From Trematomus loennbergii (Eukaryota; Chordata; Actinopteri; Perciformes; Nototheniidae), in assembly GCA_012861695.1 (NCBI GenBank), contig JAAOOA010000028.1, forward strand, positions 12,378,470 through 12,442,469: 64,000 nucleotides of DNA, written 5' to 3'. Under the pieces are notes generated by a model, which saw only the letters and a program-made list of their open reading frames with translations, searched no databases and was not told the DNA's origin. The position numbers were made by a program, and so were the translations under genes. This document shows positions 28,246 to 38,799 of the stretch, one piece after another (the stretch's first letter is position 1; each line of letters starts with the position of its first letter).

Positions 28246-29859
28246 GGCTCTAGCAGACAACCCTGCAGGACGAGCGAGGGCTTCAGAGGCTTCTATAATA
28301 CAATGTTCCATGTTTCTTGGAGGAGTTTGATGTCTTCCTAACCTCTCCCATCACGGGGGGACACCTGGATGCATCAGGAATACGCAAGCAGATAGCAGAA
28401 GGAATACCGGCAGATGAGCCTCCGTCTCACTGGGGGATTAACTACAGTGCTCACTGAATGAGCCACACAAAAGCAGAGCAATTGGGGGGTTGAAATATGG
28501 CGCTCTGATGAAGAAGAGTTTGAGCCAATCAGCACCTCAGTGCTAATCTACAGTATCAGGATGCCTTTACACACCAGACACTCGGTGTCATAAAGGGAGG
28601 AGGAGAACGAGTCAGGAAGACTGACGGACATGTTCTTCCAGCTCTCGTACAAAGATGAACTTTGAATTGAATGACCAGATGTTTAAAGATGTACAATTAA
28701 TGATTGTTTTTTATATTTCCAATGACCAGACATGTGTTAAATAGTGGTGATAAATATATTTAGTCAGATCAGATTACATTTTCACACTAAACAAAATTAA
28801 TAAATAAATATTTCAGATTATAAGGTATTGAATAATAAGGTATTTCTAATATTATAACAGATAATGTTAATATCCTTAATCATCCAGCAATCAGGCTTAA
28901 CAACACTACTCTTAATGTATTACCCATGCACAGACAGACCTACAATGATGTTTCAAGTACTGGATTAATTTCAGTTTTGGCCCAAAACAAATATTTATAA
29001 TAATTCATATAACAATTATGTAGCATATTTGATCCTCAAATTAGAGAAGTATAATTTAAAGAAATTGATATTCTATATTCAACATTAGATAAACACAGAA
29101 GAACCCTTTCCAAGTACCATAAGTAGATGTTCAGGTAAGTATGGCTAATAAGAATAAGTGATAGACTTAATTTGGTACAGATCAGTTGTAGCATTTACAA
29201 ATGTATGAATTAAAGTTTTAAGAATGTTTAATCTTTCCTTTCCAGGTTTTTACAAAAGTCTTTGAATATTTGCCTAACTTTTCCTTTTCAGATTTTGAAC
29301 AATGTACTTGACTAAAATGAATGTATTGATTTTACTAAGACTAAGTGCCTTACTCTTGACTAAAGCGTAATGAAGTAAACGTAAAGTAATCCTAAAATTG
29401 CAACTTTGCGATTACAGATTGATCAAATCACCACTGTGAATTTATGCCTTAGCTGGATCTCTTATGATCCTAAGTTTTAAATGCTTTTGACTAGTGATTG
29501 CCTTAAAGCAAATCTTTAAGCTGTTTCTGGTTTTGATTTTATAGTTTGATAAATGACATTAACTAATGGTTTAAATGATAAAAGATATTAGTTTAAAACA
29601 AATATTTTGCTATTATGTATCTGTGTTTTATGGTGTTCATTATTATGCTTTTGACAAAAGATGCTCCAAACACTGATGAGAGATAATTTTTCCTATTATG
29701 ATTGCCTGTATCAATCATTGTGATTGAATGTTTCAATCTTATTCTACTTTGTGATGTAATTGAATGTAAGGTGAGACCACACTCGAATCTGAAGACGCCT
29801 ATTGATTTAAGTATTGACCAGAATTATTAGACTAATGTTTTAAGGTTATCAAAAATGAT

Positions 29860-29873
29860 AAAAAGAGAGGAAC
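29860..29873 (+). other. Polypurine tract of the LTR element
   Basis: AAAAAGAGAGGAAC lies directly before the 3' LTR and is the expected primer for plus-strand synthesis in LTR retroelements. Confidence 0.75.
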
Positions 29874-30364
29874 TGTTAAGGAATAATTCTTCTAGATATC
29901 TAACCTTTTACTCTGACATGTGTTATCTCCTTTAAGGAAAGGCCTTGGTGCCATATGTGTTGTTGTCACCAGTGTGAGACCGGTCAACTTGACTGGCACG
30001 AAGGGTAATTGTTGTGAGAACACTGAGGCACTTCTTTATCGGTGTTTGTGGGCTCTAGGATGTGAAATCCTTGAGGCCATGAGCGTCGGACGCAGATGAT
30101 TCAGTGTTTAGTCTACTCCTTCAGAGATGTTGATTTCTCTCTGTGAACCTGTTAAAAGGTCTAGCATAGAGAGAGGTTCTTCAGAATTGACGTGGCAACT
30201 CTACCGTGTGGTCAGAACCTCTGACTCTTTGATTTGTGATGTGAATCCTCCGGCCGAATACTCTGAATAAACCCATCAGTGTTTGACATCAAAGCTCCAA
30301 CTCTCACCGTGTCTCCTTCCTGAGTCGGTGACTCCATGCATTACTACACAGAAGTTTCCTCACA
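29874..30364 (+). repeat. 3' LTR
   Basis: 491 bases, matching the 5' LTR, with AATAAA at 30266-30271 and followed by the CTTTC target duplicate. Confidence 0.93.
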
Positions 30365-31249
30365 CTTTCTTCCCTGAATTCATATATAGCAAACCATGAT
30401 TTGATTTATCATCAAACAGTAGTAGTTTATAACGGGTAAAAATAACTTACTCTTTGTTATGAGCGGCTCGTAGGCCACAAAGACAAGGAGACATACACGA
30501 GTTTACAAAACCACGGCACATTTATTGTCGTAAATGCAGATATAGGTGGTTGAGAGGATCGCAGTTAGTCTTCCTGCAGCCGCTTTGGAGAGAGACTGGG
30601 GCCGTAGTGTCCGGAGGTGTCCGTGATCGTGCTGATTAGACTCTTCAGCTCCAACCCATCGTAAGACAAAGGCCCTGGGGCCGTCACACTCTTCTATAAC
30701 AACAGTTAGAAATATATATGTATATAAAATATATGGCTGTGCCGACGCCATGATAAGACTGATGTTACGCTGAGAGCAGCCGGGAAAAGCACTGTTAGAC
30801 ATGGGCGCAGCCTCTCTGGTGGTTGACTAATCAGAACGAGTGGCCGAGCTGACCAATCGGAGCACACTAGGCTCACAGGGAGGGGGGGGCTAGAGCTCCA
30901 ACAAGCCGTTTAGTGGAGAAAGTGAATACTGCTGAATACACATGCTTGACAGAGATGCTGTATGCGAAACCAATGTGAGTTTGGAAAATTGCACAGTATA
31001 AATCTATTTTAGTATACCTCAACAATGTAATTATGATCAGTGGAAATGGCCATGACATGGGCCCTTTAAGATTTAAATAATGACACAATGGATGTGTTTT
31101 TTGGATGTTAAGAATCCTTGAAGACCACACTGAACATGGTAGTTTTTATGTTTAACTAGTTTTCATCTAATGCCAAATGTAACTCCACATACAAACAGAG
31201 GACATTCAGAGGAAGGGTAAAAACATTGAGATAATAAACAAGCATAAAT

Positions 31250-34054
31250 CTTTTGTTAACATCCAGTTTTATTTGAGAATTGGATATTTCAAAATGTTCC
31301 TACAGATACACCATCATCACTAGAGACTGGACACAGGGTGTGGTATTAGTAGCTACGTTTACATTCAGTTGGCACAAACCACTAGGATTTACAAAACAGC
31401 TGTCGTATTATTGCTGCACGGAAACAAAAACAATACAAGGTGATCTGTTGCAACATGCAAACACAGTAGCATCGTATGTCTGCACGTCTAGCATTACCCA
31501 CAAATGGGTTAAAACATTTGCTTTAACAAGAGCAAACAAAGAGTCACATTTGACCAGTTTCTGTTGTAGTAGTGTTTATGTACTATCATTAAGCCACTGT
31601 CAGGTTTGCAACAAAAACGATAATACCTTTTGTTTAAAAATGAAACTTTTTGGCATTTCATGATTGTCTGGGTTTCTTCCAAGCTTGTTGTGAACTCTCC
31701 CTATTGTATTGTTTTTCATCACCTACCTCCTTTGATCAATAGGGAGATGATAACACTAAAACGCTCTTTCAATTCAGATCAGGTTACAAATAACCTTTGA
31801 ATCAGGTCTACACTGTTTGGAATGGATTGATCCGTTAGGGAGCCACGATCATGCATCTCACTTTAGACAGCAAAACACTGCAGGGCAGTTTACACGTTTT
31901 ACAAAATCCACATACAAAAAACTGGCCTGAAGTAATACATTCAGTCAAAGAGGTCGAGCCCCAAACTTCAAATCCTCTGCTGCCCTTAAATACTTATTAC
32001 TTCAAGACTGAAGCAACGGACAGAAAATGGAAGCAACCTTCAAGAAGGTTAGTAGAAGTAGCGCAGTCATAGTAAAACATTACTATCCCTTGCTAGGCAC
32101 TTATGATTAACTATTCATTCAGCTTCAGTTTCTACTTTGCAGCATTGCTCAGCACTTCAGTCAGAATCCATTGATCAAAATGCCCAGAACACTTATTTCC
32201 CACCAAGAAGGCAAAGGGTAAAGATCACAATCTGATAATAAAAGAGTACCATTAAAACAAATGTATCACCACGATCAGGTGACCAGGACATGTTTTTTTA
32301 CTTCAATTTGAGTGTGTTCAATAAAAAATAGTTTGTTAAAATATTTGTTTTCTTTTAAGGGACAACCAACTGATGTAAGCATTAGCTAAAATCAATGTAA
32401 ATGATAACAAGCCCTAGAACAATCAGCTGATAAGTTGATTAGTTAACAGAAATCCCTATTTGATAATCAATCAATATTTTAAATAGTGAAAACACAAAAC
32501 ATAGGCTATTGAAACCTTATTAGTGAAGTTCTAGAGGTAAAAACAACATTAAAATATTGCTATTTGAGTGTCACTGTCATTCAAAGTAGTTGGATATCCT
32601 CACAGCAGTTTCCCAGAGAAGCTTCATCCTGACGCCGTCACTCCTGCGCTCAGCTGCTGCCTCAGCTCTCGCTATGCGTCTAAGGATAGAAACTATTGAC
32701 ACTCTCCAACCACTGTGAGCCTCCGCCCATACTGTTTACACCGTCTCACATTCATCAGAAAACTAGGCAGCGAGTCCCACTTTCTACACTATTCCACATA
32801 ACACATTGATATGTGGAAATGAATGAACATTTGATTTTGTGCTGAGGTAAAAGGACAATACAGAAAACACCAACATGTAGCAAATCATTCCCATTTCAAG
32901 AAACTCAAATCATCTCCTCACCGGGCGTTTGTGCATATTTTCAGTCAGCTAGTTCATTAGCCAATACTGCTACAGCTCTACAACTTGTGCCATGTTTAAA
33001 CAAGCCCCTGCAGCTGTCAACCCTACATCAAAGACAACATTTGTATCTATATTGTATCCAAAAAACACGGCTAGAAGCGTACTGGACTTAAAGTGACACT
33101 GTCACACAGCAACAGCACATTGTAATCTTCATGAAGGTATATGTTCATTGCAGGGCTGTCGTCAGGGGTTACATTAGACTGTACATGTAATATTATATTG
33201 CTTGATGTGCATTAAATGGGACTGTAGGAGGTTAACTTCTTCTTTTCCCAACTGGTACATAAATTATAAGTCTAAACATCTGTATTAGTACTTCAAACAA
33301 CACACATTTCAATCACAATCCAATTCAAAGCCATCATAGATCACAGTGCAAACAAACAAATCATATGGGCACTCTTTATACTTCATATCTGTTGGCACTG
33401 GTGAGTATAATGTCAATCTTTAGCGTGCTCCACTTGTAGATACTGGACTAATTTCAATAAATGCAACTCAAACCAAAACTGACCATATGACGGCAGCAGC
33501 AATGCCATTTCCTGTGCTCGGTGCTAGGCATGATTGTTGCTTTCCAGTTGTACTCGGACAACTTTTGTGCTTAAAAATACACCACTAACATATCTACTAT
33601 AACTATCTTATATACTATCCTTTGGTATAATTCCTTAAAACAAATGCACTCACAAAAAACTAATCTCAAGGGGGCTTATTTTACTGTTATCAATGCAGCT
33701 TGAAAAGTTACAAAAAAACAAGTTTAAATCTGCATTTCAAAAGGTATCAGTTTTAAGCAGACACCGAAGGCAGTTGGGAGACCCCAGTGTGTGGTGTGTG
33801 TGTGTGTGTGTGTGTGTTGACTGGTCCACCAGGGGAGGAGCGTTACGAATCATGTGTTTCACACAAACGCACAGAAAATCACTGCACATATTGCACTTAG
33901 CTGTCCATGACAACAGTGTGTATCCTCCACAGACCACACCGCTTACATCCCCTGCTGCACACCGATAACGTGAGAGAATACATTAATATAACGCATTCTG
34001 AGCCAGTGTGTGTACACCATGGTCACTCTCTAACTTCCCTTCTCTCCAGATGGT
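31250..34054 (-). other. slc25a42: Likely long 3' UTR of slc25a42
   Basis: There are no recognisable exons between the carrier stop region and a minus-strand AATAAA (TTTATT on the plus strand, 31268-31273). Most of the sequence is unique and AT-rich. It carries one (GT)n run at 33787-33818. Absence of other genes, plus the polyadenylation signal about 200 bases before the TTAA element edge, suggests one 3' UTR of about 2.8 kb. An earlier cleavage site is possible. Confidence 0.45.
33787..33818. repeat. (GT)n microsatellite
   Basis: Short GT array with one GTGGTG slip, in the presumed slc25a42 3' UTR. Confidence 0.95.
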
Positions 34055-37000
34055 TCAACTGGGAACACGCATCCAGCAATCCCCAATTCCCCCCCACCCC
34101 TCTGTATCGCTAGTATTATCGACCGTGTAGCCCATCTCATGCAGCTTCTTCAGGACAATCTGGGTTATGGTCAAAGGTGGTGAAGCTGATCCCCACGGCG
34201 AGGGGCCCTTTGACCCAGTTCATACTGAGACCTTTGTAGAGTCCGCGGATGAACCCTCCTCGACCACAATCTCCTTCATGGTGCCCAGGATGGTGCCGTA
34301 CGTGTGACCCGTGACTCCCGCAGTCTGCATGCGCCGCCGCACCACATCCAGAGGGTAAGAGGCCGACTGGCTGATAAGTCCTGCGCAGGCTCCAAACGCC
34401 AATCGTCATACGAGTAGGGGTCTGGGCGCCGGTGTGCTCTACATGGGAGAGGAGGAAGTGAACAAGGGTCATTTCATATATGCAACATTAAAATGAGTGT
34501 AAAAGAAGCAGGTTGAGATAACTACGCATTACATCAGACTTGGCAGTGCATACCTGAGTGCAGTTTCTTCAGTGTGTCATAGGTAAAGAAGCTGAGTCCA
34601 GCGTAGGGAATAACTCCCAGCATGGTGGGAGAAAAAGCCTCGGTACAACGTCTTCAGGCCCTCATCCGGGATATCCGCACAAACACGTGCAGGATGTTAC
34701 TGTACCTAAACAGCGCAGGAAACAACATCAACAGGAATATGAGAATGAACATGTGGACATTTGCAGTAAAAGGCTCCTGCTTATAATCAGATTCTGATTC
34801 TATTTCAAACCCGTTTCATTCAGGAAAATACTCTACAGTCCCACCAAAGACAACAGCAAGTCTGATCAAAACCCAACTCCCTCAGATGCCTGTGAGGTGG
34901 AGACTGGTATCCATTAAAACTGTTTGAAGGACTTTTATTTTGGTTGCTTCACCAAAAATATATATTTTTCCAGACTGGAAAATATATAGTATTGAATAAG
35001 TGTCTGCAACAAAAGCAACATGCCTCACAAATCTAATATAAAGTATGTACGGCCTTCGGGTGTTGATATCATAATTTTATCGCTGAATGAATTGCTAAGA
35101 GGAGTCGATTGCTCTACAACTCTTTCAAATGTTCATATTAATCCTGAACCTGAACAGTGTAACATAGCAACACAGTCCAAAGCAGTCCCTGGTTGTTTTG
35201 CTGTAGTGTTAAAAAAGTTGAAAGATACTTACATTTCTTTCGGCGTTACAGCCATCCTAGCTCGCACCATGTCCAGAGGATAAGTCAGCATGACTGCCGT
35301 GAAACCAGCCACAGCCCCGGTCAGGAACCTCGGGATTGGAGGCAGGACTCTGGAACAGGGACGAAACATATATAAACCTTTCAGAGTTTATGTTACTCCA
35401 ACCAGACATAAAGAGAAAACCTTTTGAGTGCTTATTACATGTAACCCTTATGTTGTGTTCGGGTCTCCCGTGACCCAAATTATATAATAACTACGCTCTC
35501 GTTTTTTGTATCGGAAAAAGGCTTCATGATATCCTCTACAACAGCTATATAAACACTACAAAACTGATTTTGACCATTTTAGCCAAGTCTGAAGTCTCTA
35601 AAAAGAAAAGTGTATAATTTGGTGTTTGGGTCGGGAAGACCCAGCAGCATTGTTGTGGGTGACTCGGGGTCAAATTTGGCCCAATCAAGATTCATCTTTG
35701 ACTTGAGACACCCACCCCCTTCATACACTGTAACAATAATTTTTCGCAACATGCACCTGGTCTCCCTCCCTCCATGGGAACTCCACCTTTCTCAAAGAAT
35801 ATGTACACTAACACTTGAACACACACATGCACGTGGGCAATATGTGGTGTAATGTGTTTTGGGGCCATAAAATACAATTACTACAGGATTATACGGTTAT
35901 GAATGCATAATAAGTTAGCTATGATGTAGTTAAAACAATATTGGATGATAGTCATTTTGTGTGTTTTGGACTGAAACAAATCATGGTTCAAAATTGTCCC
36001 GCGAACACCATGAACGGTAACAGCTTTCAACACACAACACAAGGGTTCAAAACAAAACACAACAGTCAAGACATCTATCAATATACCCTGACACTCACTT
36101 CCCCTGAAAGCCATAGTAGCCTCCCAGGATCCTCGTGTACTGCTCGTGCGCACAGAACTGGATGGCAGCGTACGGGATGACTCGCACCATGGTGGCAGAG
36201 TTCCCCCTCCACAGGCTGAAGAAGCCATTCTTCAGGTAGGTGCGGTAGATCAACCTGTAGGCCTCCTGGAATGTAATGCACACATTAACACACACACATT
36301 GATTGATGATAAGCTATTGTTGTTCAGATTTGTGTCTGTAAAACTTGTTCCTGTGATGTATTCTTTAAAAAAGGTCAAAATGAGAACTATTAACCGTGAA
36401 TTCAACTTTAGTTTGTGAATTGATCTCTTGTTATGATTGAGAATCAGCCAATTGTTTAACCAAGAAACTATAGAATTGTGATCAAACTTACCTTACCAGA
36501 GAATCTATCTGAAGACACTAAAAAACAAAACATATGTGCAATATAAAATTCACATTATTTGTATTTCTATTCATTTTATCTATGTTACTGTGTACAAGTA
36601 TGTCTTTATTCTTTTATTGATTGCTGATTGTCTTATTTTAAAACTGGAAAGCACTTTGGTCAACTGAGGTTGTTTTAAATATGCTATATAAATAAACTTG
36701 ACTTTTATCTGAATGCAAGAGCAACCCAGTTAAAACACAAAATCAGTTGTAGATAGACCAATGTGAGTTGTTTCTTATCTAAAAATAGATCCACACTTGC
36801 CTTGGAAGATGATTTTGGTTCTGTCCAATGGGCGACAGCTGTCTTGGCCACAGCGCCCGCTAAAGCTCCGAGAAGATGGCGTTGAGGATGGAGCGCGTCT
36901 GCTGCAGGTCCTGCACAGCGATGGAGGAATCTCATTTAGGGTCAGCAACACTAACAGAGTGAATCGTGAAAAAGTGCCTCCTTATGTGAACAAAGTAGTG

Positions 37001-38611
37001 TTTGAGATGCTGTTGATCATTAAACCAGAGTTATGAAAGGATAAAAGGTGACTGGCCAGCTTACAAAGGGAGCAGATGTCCTTAAAGGAACTGAAGAAAG
37101 TGCAGAGGCCATGAAGCGGCAGCTCAGCAACACATATAATCACTCCTTCACCCTGATTCACAATATCCAATCCAATCCAACTTTATTTATAAAGCACTTT
37201 AAAACCTCCAGACCAAAGTGCTGTAGAGAGATAATACACAAATATAAAATCACACAGCTCAGCTCACAAAACATAGAAATAAGTATAAAATCACATAAAA
37301 GATACGAAACACAAAACAAACCAGAATAAACGTAACAATTACAAAATAAACATAAAAACAACCATAGACCACTGAAAGCAAATAAAAGCAACAATCTACT
37401 TGGTTCCGAATGCTAAGGAGAAGAGGTGGGTTTTAAGACAGGATTTAAAAACAGACAGTGTGGGAGCCCGTCTGATTAGCAAGGGCAGGTCGTTCCACAG
37501 TTTACGGGCGGCAGCAGAGAAAGCACGGTCCCCTCTGCGCTTAGACTTTGTTTTTGGCACCCTCAGGAGCAACTGATCAGCTGAACTGAGAGTGCGAGTG
37601 GGCGTGTAGCTGTGTAACAGCTCAGCGAGGTAGGGCGGGGCCAAGCCATTGAGGGCTTTAAAAGTAAATAAAAGAGTTTTAAACTGAATCCTCGAAAGAA
37701 CGGGCAGCCAGTGGAGTGAAGATAAAATGGGGGAAATGTGCTCGTGTTTGCGTGTGCCAGTTAGTAGCCGTGCTGCTGCATTTTGCACCATCTGCAGGCG
37801 AGCAAGGGAGGACGCACTTATCCCAATATATAGTGCATTACAATAATCCAAGCGGGAGGTGACGAAGGCATGGATTACGGTTTCAAAAAGGTCACTATTT
37901 ATAAAAGGCTTTATTTTGGCTAGCTGCCTGAGGTGGAAGAAGCTGTTTCTAACTACTGCCTTGATCTGGCCGTCCAGCTTGAGTTCAGTATCTCTAAAGA
38001 AAAGGCAATATCAAATACAGGCTCTATGCATCTACACAAATATACTTTTACCAGGTCCCAAATCTATTATCTCCTTGTTTGCCCCCCATATATAACATTA
38101 CATTACATTAAATGTCACTACATACATTCAATACTGTGGGCAATCCCCACAGGAGCAATTTGGGTTTTGCCCAAGGACACAGAGGCATGCTGACAGCAGC
38201 GGGATTTGAACCAGTGCCCCCCTGATCCAAAAGAAACCTCCCACCATATAAACTATGGGAGGTTGTAAACGCGTGCCCATCTCACTTTGACAGTTAACTT
38301 AAATCTGTATAAAAGTTATACAGAAAAATCTCATCTCTGAGGCATATCTTATCTATTATACAATACAACAAAGTACTTAGCAGAGAGCACCTCCCACAAA
38401 TAAAACACAGATGAAACATTGACAGCAAAATAACATTTGGAAAGCCTCTCTAAATCTGCTATTCTACATGACCAGATAATCACTTTTTATTTAATTCTAC
38501 ATAATAATATAGTAAAATCCAAAGATGAAAGCAAACCTTCGTTTTGGGGTGGATGTTTGGCAGCACTTCTCCCTGTAGTGAGGCCCGTTGCTCCTGGACT
38601 CCACTCCCCAT
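34055..38611 (-). CDS. slc25a42: Mitochondrial coenzyme A / adenine-nucleotide carrier SLC25A42
   Basis: SLC25A42 is an inner-membrane mitochondrial carrier that exchanges CoA and dephospho-CoA for matrix (deoxy)adenine nucleotides. Coding exons: 38537-38611 (start at 38611, MGSGVQEQ), 36801-36910, 36492-36517 (only 26 bases), 36099-36265, 35233-35349, 34554-34705, and 34438 to a stop at about 34055. All splice phases agree. The three carrier signatures are visible: PLDRTK (second exon), YPLDMVRAR (35233-35349) and YPLDVVRRR (last exon). Typical family stretches include [20 protein letters not shown] and [14 protein letters not shown]. Intron 2 starts with GC (GCAAGT), not GT. About eight 1-base indels, mostly in short homopolymers, break the frame in the second exon and the last two; I infer sequencing error. 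The raw frame would stop at 34137, whereas the corrected frame runs on to about 34055. Its neighbour armc6 lies upstream on the same strand, as in human. Identity is very secure; the exact C-terminus is not. Confidence 0.93.
35443..36047. mobile_element. Short DNA transposon-like repeat with inverted ends
   Basis: The left end AACCCTTATGTTGTG and the right end CACAACACAAGGGTT are inverted copies with one mismatch. The interior has repeated GGGTC/GACCC stretches. No target duplication is obvious. It sits in the intron of slc25a42 between exons 36099-36265 and 35233-35349. No coding frame; a non-autonomous DNA element is the likely nature. Confidence 0.55.
36600..36715 (+). mobile_element. LINE 3'-end fragment
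   Basis: The stretch with AAAGCACTTTGGTCAACTG followed by TATGCTATATAAATAAACTTGAC has the form of a fish non-LTR retrotransposon 3' tail. It lies in a slc25a42 intron. Confidence 0.55.
37171..38000 (-). mobile_element. L2-like LINE fragment (3' part of reverse transcriptase ORF)
   Basis: A 151-codon open frame (37396-37851) encodes the familiar C-terminal block of fish L2-like LINE proteins: [39 protein letters not shown] and WNDLP. It ends in a 3' tail with TTTATAAATAAAGTTGGATT and (ATTGG)n. Further frame-compatible sequence reaches to about 38000, beyond which the 5' end is truncated. It sits in intron 1 of slc25a42 in the same orientation as the gene. Confidence 0.88.
38095..38225 (-). 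mobile_element. tRNA-derived SINE-like repeat
   Basis: Read on the minus strand it begins with a B-box-like GGTTCAAATCCC, continues with the widespread fish repeat core GTGTCCTTGGGCAAAACC and AAATTGCTCC, and ends in a short (ATGTA/TTACA)-type tail. The family name is not certain. Confidence 0.5.
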
Positions 38612-38696
38612 CCCGGAGGACTACGCACTGCTGTCACTGAAGCTGCTCATGAATTCAACTTCTGCAGACAGGGGCAGCACTACCAGGCCCTCACAG
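38537..38696 (-). other. slc25a42: slc25a42 exon 2: uORF and start codon
   Basis: The exon begins after a CCCCCCCCCAG acceptor whose pyrimidine tract is the (CT)n strand of the microsatellite at 38709-38768. It holds a 9-codon upstream ORF (ATG at 38650, TAG at 38623-38621) ending nine bases before the main start at 38611. The main start has G at -3 and +4. The exon ends in phase 0 at 38537 before GTTTGC. A short uORF this close usually dampens translation or favours leaky scanning; that role is inference. Confidence 0.7.
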
Positions 38697-38705
38697 CTGG
38701 GGGGG

Positions 38706-38708
<3 letters not shown>

Positions 38709-38768
<60 letters not shown>
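38709..38768. repeat. (GA)n microsatellite serving as splice pyrimidine tract
   Basis: About 30 GA units, preceded by a run of G at 38699-38708. On the minus strand this reads (CT)n then C-run then AG, directly in front of slc25a42 exon 2. Confidence 0.95.
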
Positions 38769-38769
<1 letters not shown>

Positions 38770-38799
38770 AAGGGAGAAACAGAGGTCAGTTTTAGGTTA

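Larger units (their letters stand above)
23164..30364 (+). mobile_element. LTR retroelement (ERV-like), complete ends, no recognisable coding region
   Basis: Two 491-base LTRs (23164-23654 and 29874-30364) begin TGTTAAGG and end CACA. They are flanked outside by the 5-bp direct repeat CTTTC (23159-23163 and 30365-30369), the signature of integrase-mediated insertion. By eye the LTRs differ at about five substitutions and two single-base indels, roughly 1% divergence, so the insertion is young. Just after the 5' LTR is a primer binding site (TGGCGTTGTCGGCAGGAT, 23658-23675), complementary to the 3' end of a vertebrate tRNA-Ser with about one mismatch. A purine tract (AAAAAGAGAGGAAC, 29860-29873) abuts the 3' LTR, and a donor-like GTAAGT lies at 23698. 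The 6.2-kb interior has no gag, protease, reverse transcriptase, integrase or env that I can recognise. The longest frames (24370-24852 minus, 24485-24856 plus) match nothing known to me. It looks like a non-autonomous derivative mobilised by a related element. Confidence 0.9.
21963..31065. mobile_element. TTAA-flanked DNA transposon-like repeat (copy A), split by an LTR element
   Basis: The left end (21963, preceded by TTAA) reads AGCTCCCATGTCATG and the right end reads CATGACATGGGCCCT (31051-31065, followed by TTAA), so the ends are inverted copies. Closely related ends and interiors recur at 44429-45253 and 48994-50201, each also flanked by TTAA. A TTAA target duplication is the hallmark of piggyBac-type transposons, so a non-autonomous piggyBac-like family is the best guess; no transposase was found. 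Without the nested LTR element (23164-30364 plus one 5-bp duplicate) this copy would be about 1.9 kb. It contains a 134-codon open frame at 22036-22440 with a splice donor-like GTAAGT at 22361 and a perfect 17-bp-arm palindrome at 22146-22181. Confidence 0.75.

Noticed and set aside
37396..37851. A 151-codon frame as a host gene
   Set aside because: Its motifs ([24 protein letters not shown]) are those of L2-like LINE proteins and it ends in a LINE tail.
38235..38266. Short hairpin AACCTCCC...GGGAGGTT as a terminator or small RNA
   Set aside because: Eight-base arms in a vertebrate intron are expected by chance, and there is no polymerase III box arrangement around it.
34055..38611. slc25a42 as a pseudogene
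   Set aside because: All exons, splice sites and phases are intact and the indels sit mainly in homopolymers; neighbouring genes show the same pattern, so sequencing error is preferred.
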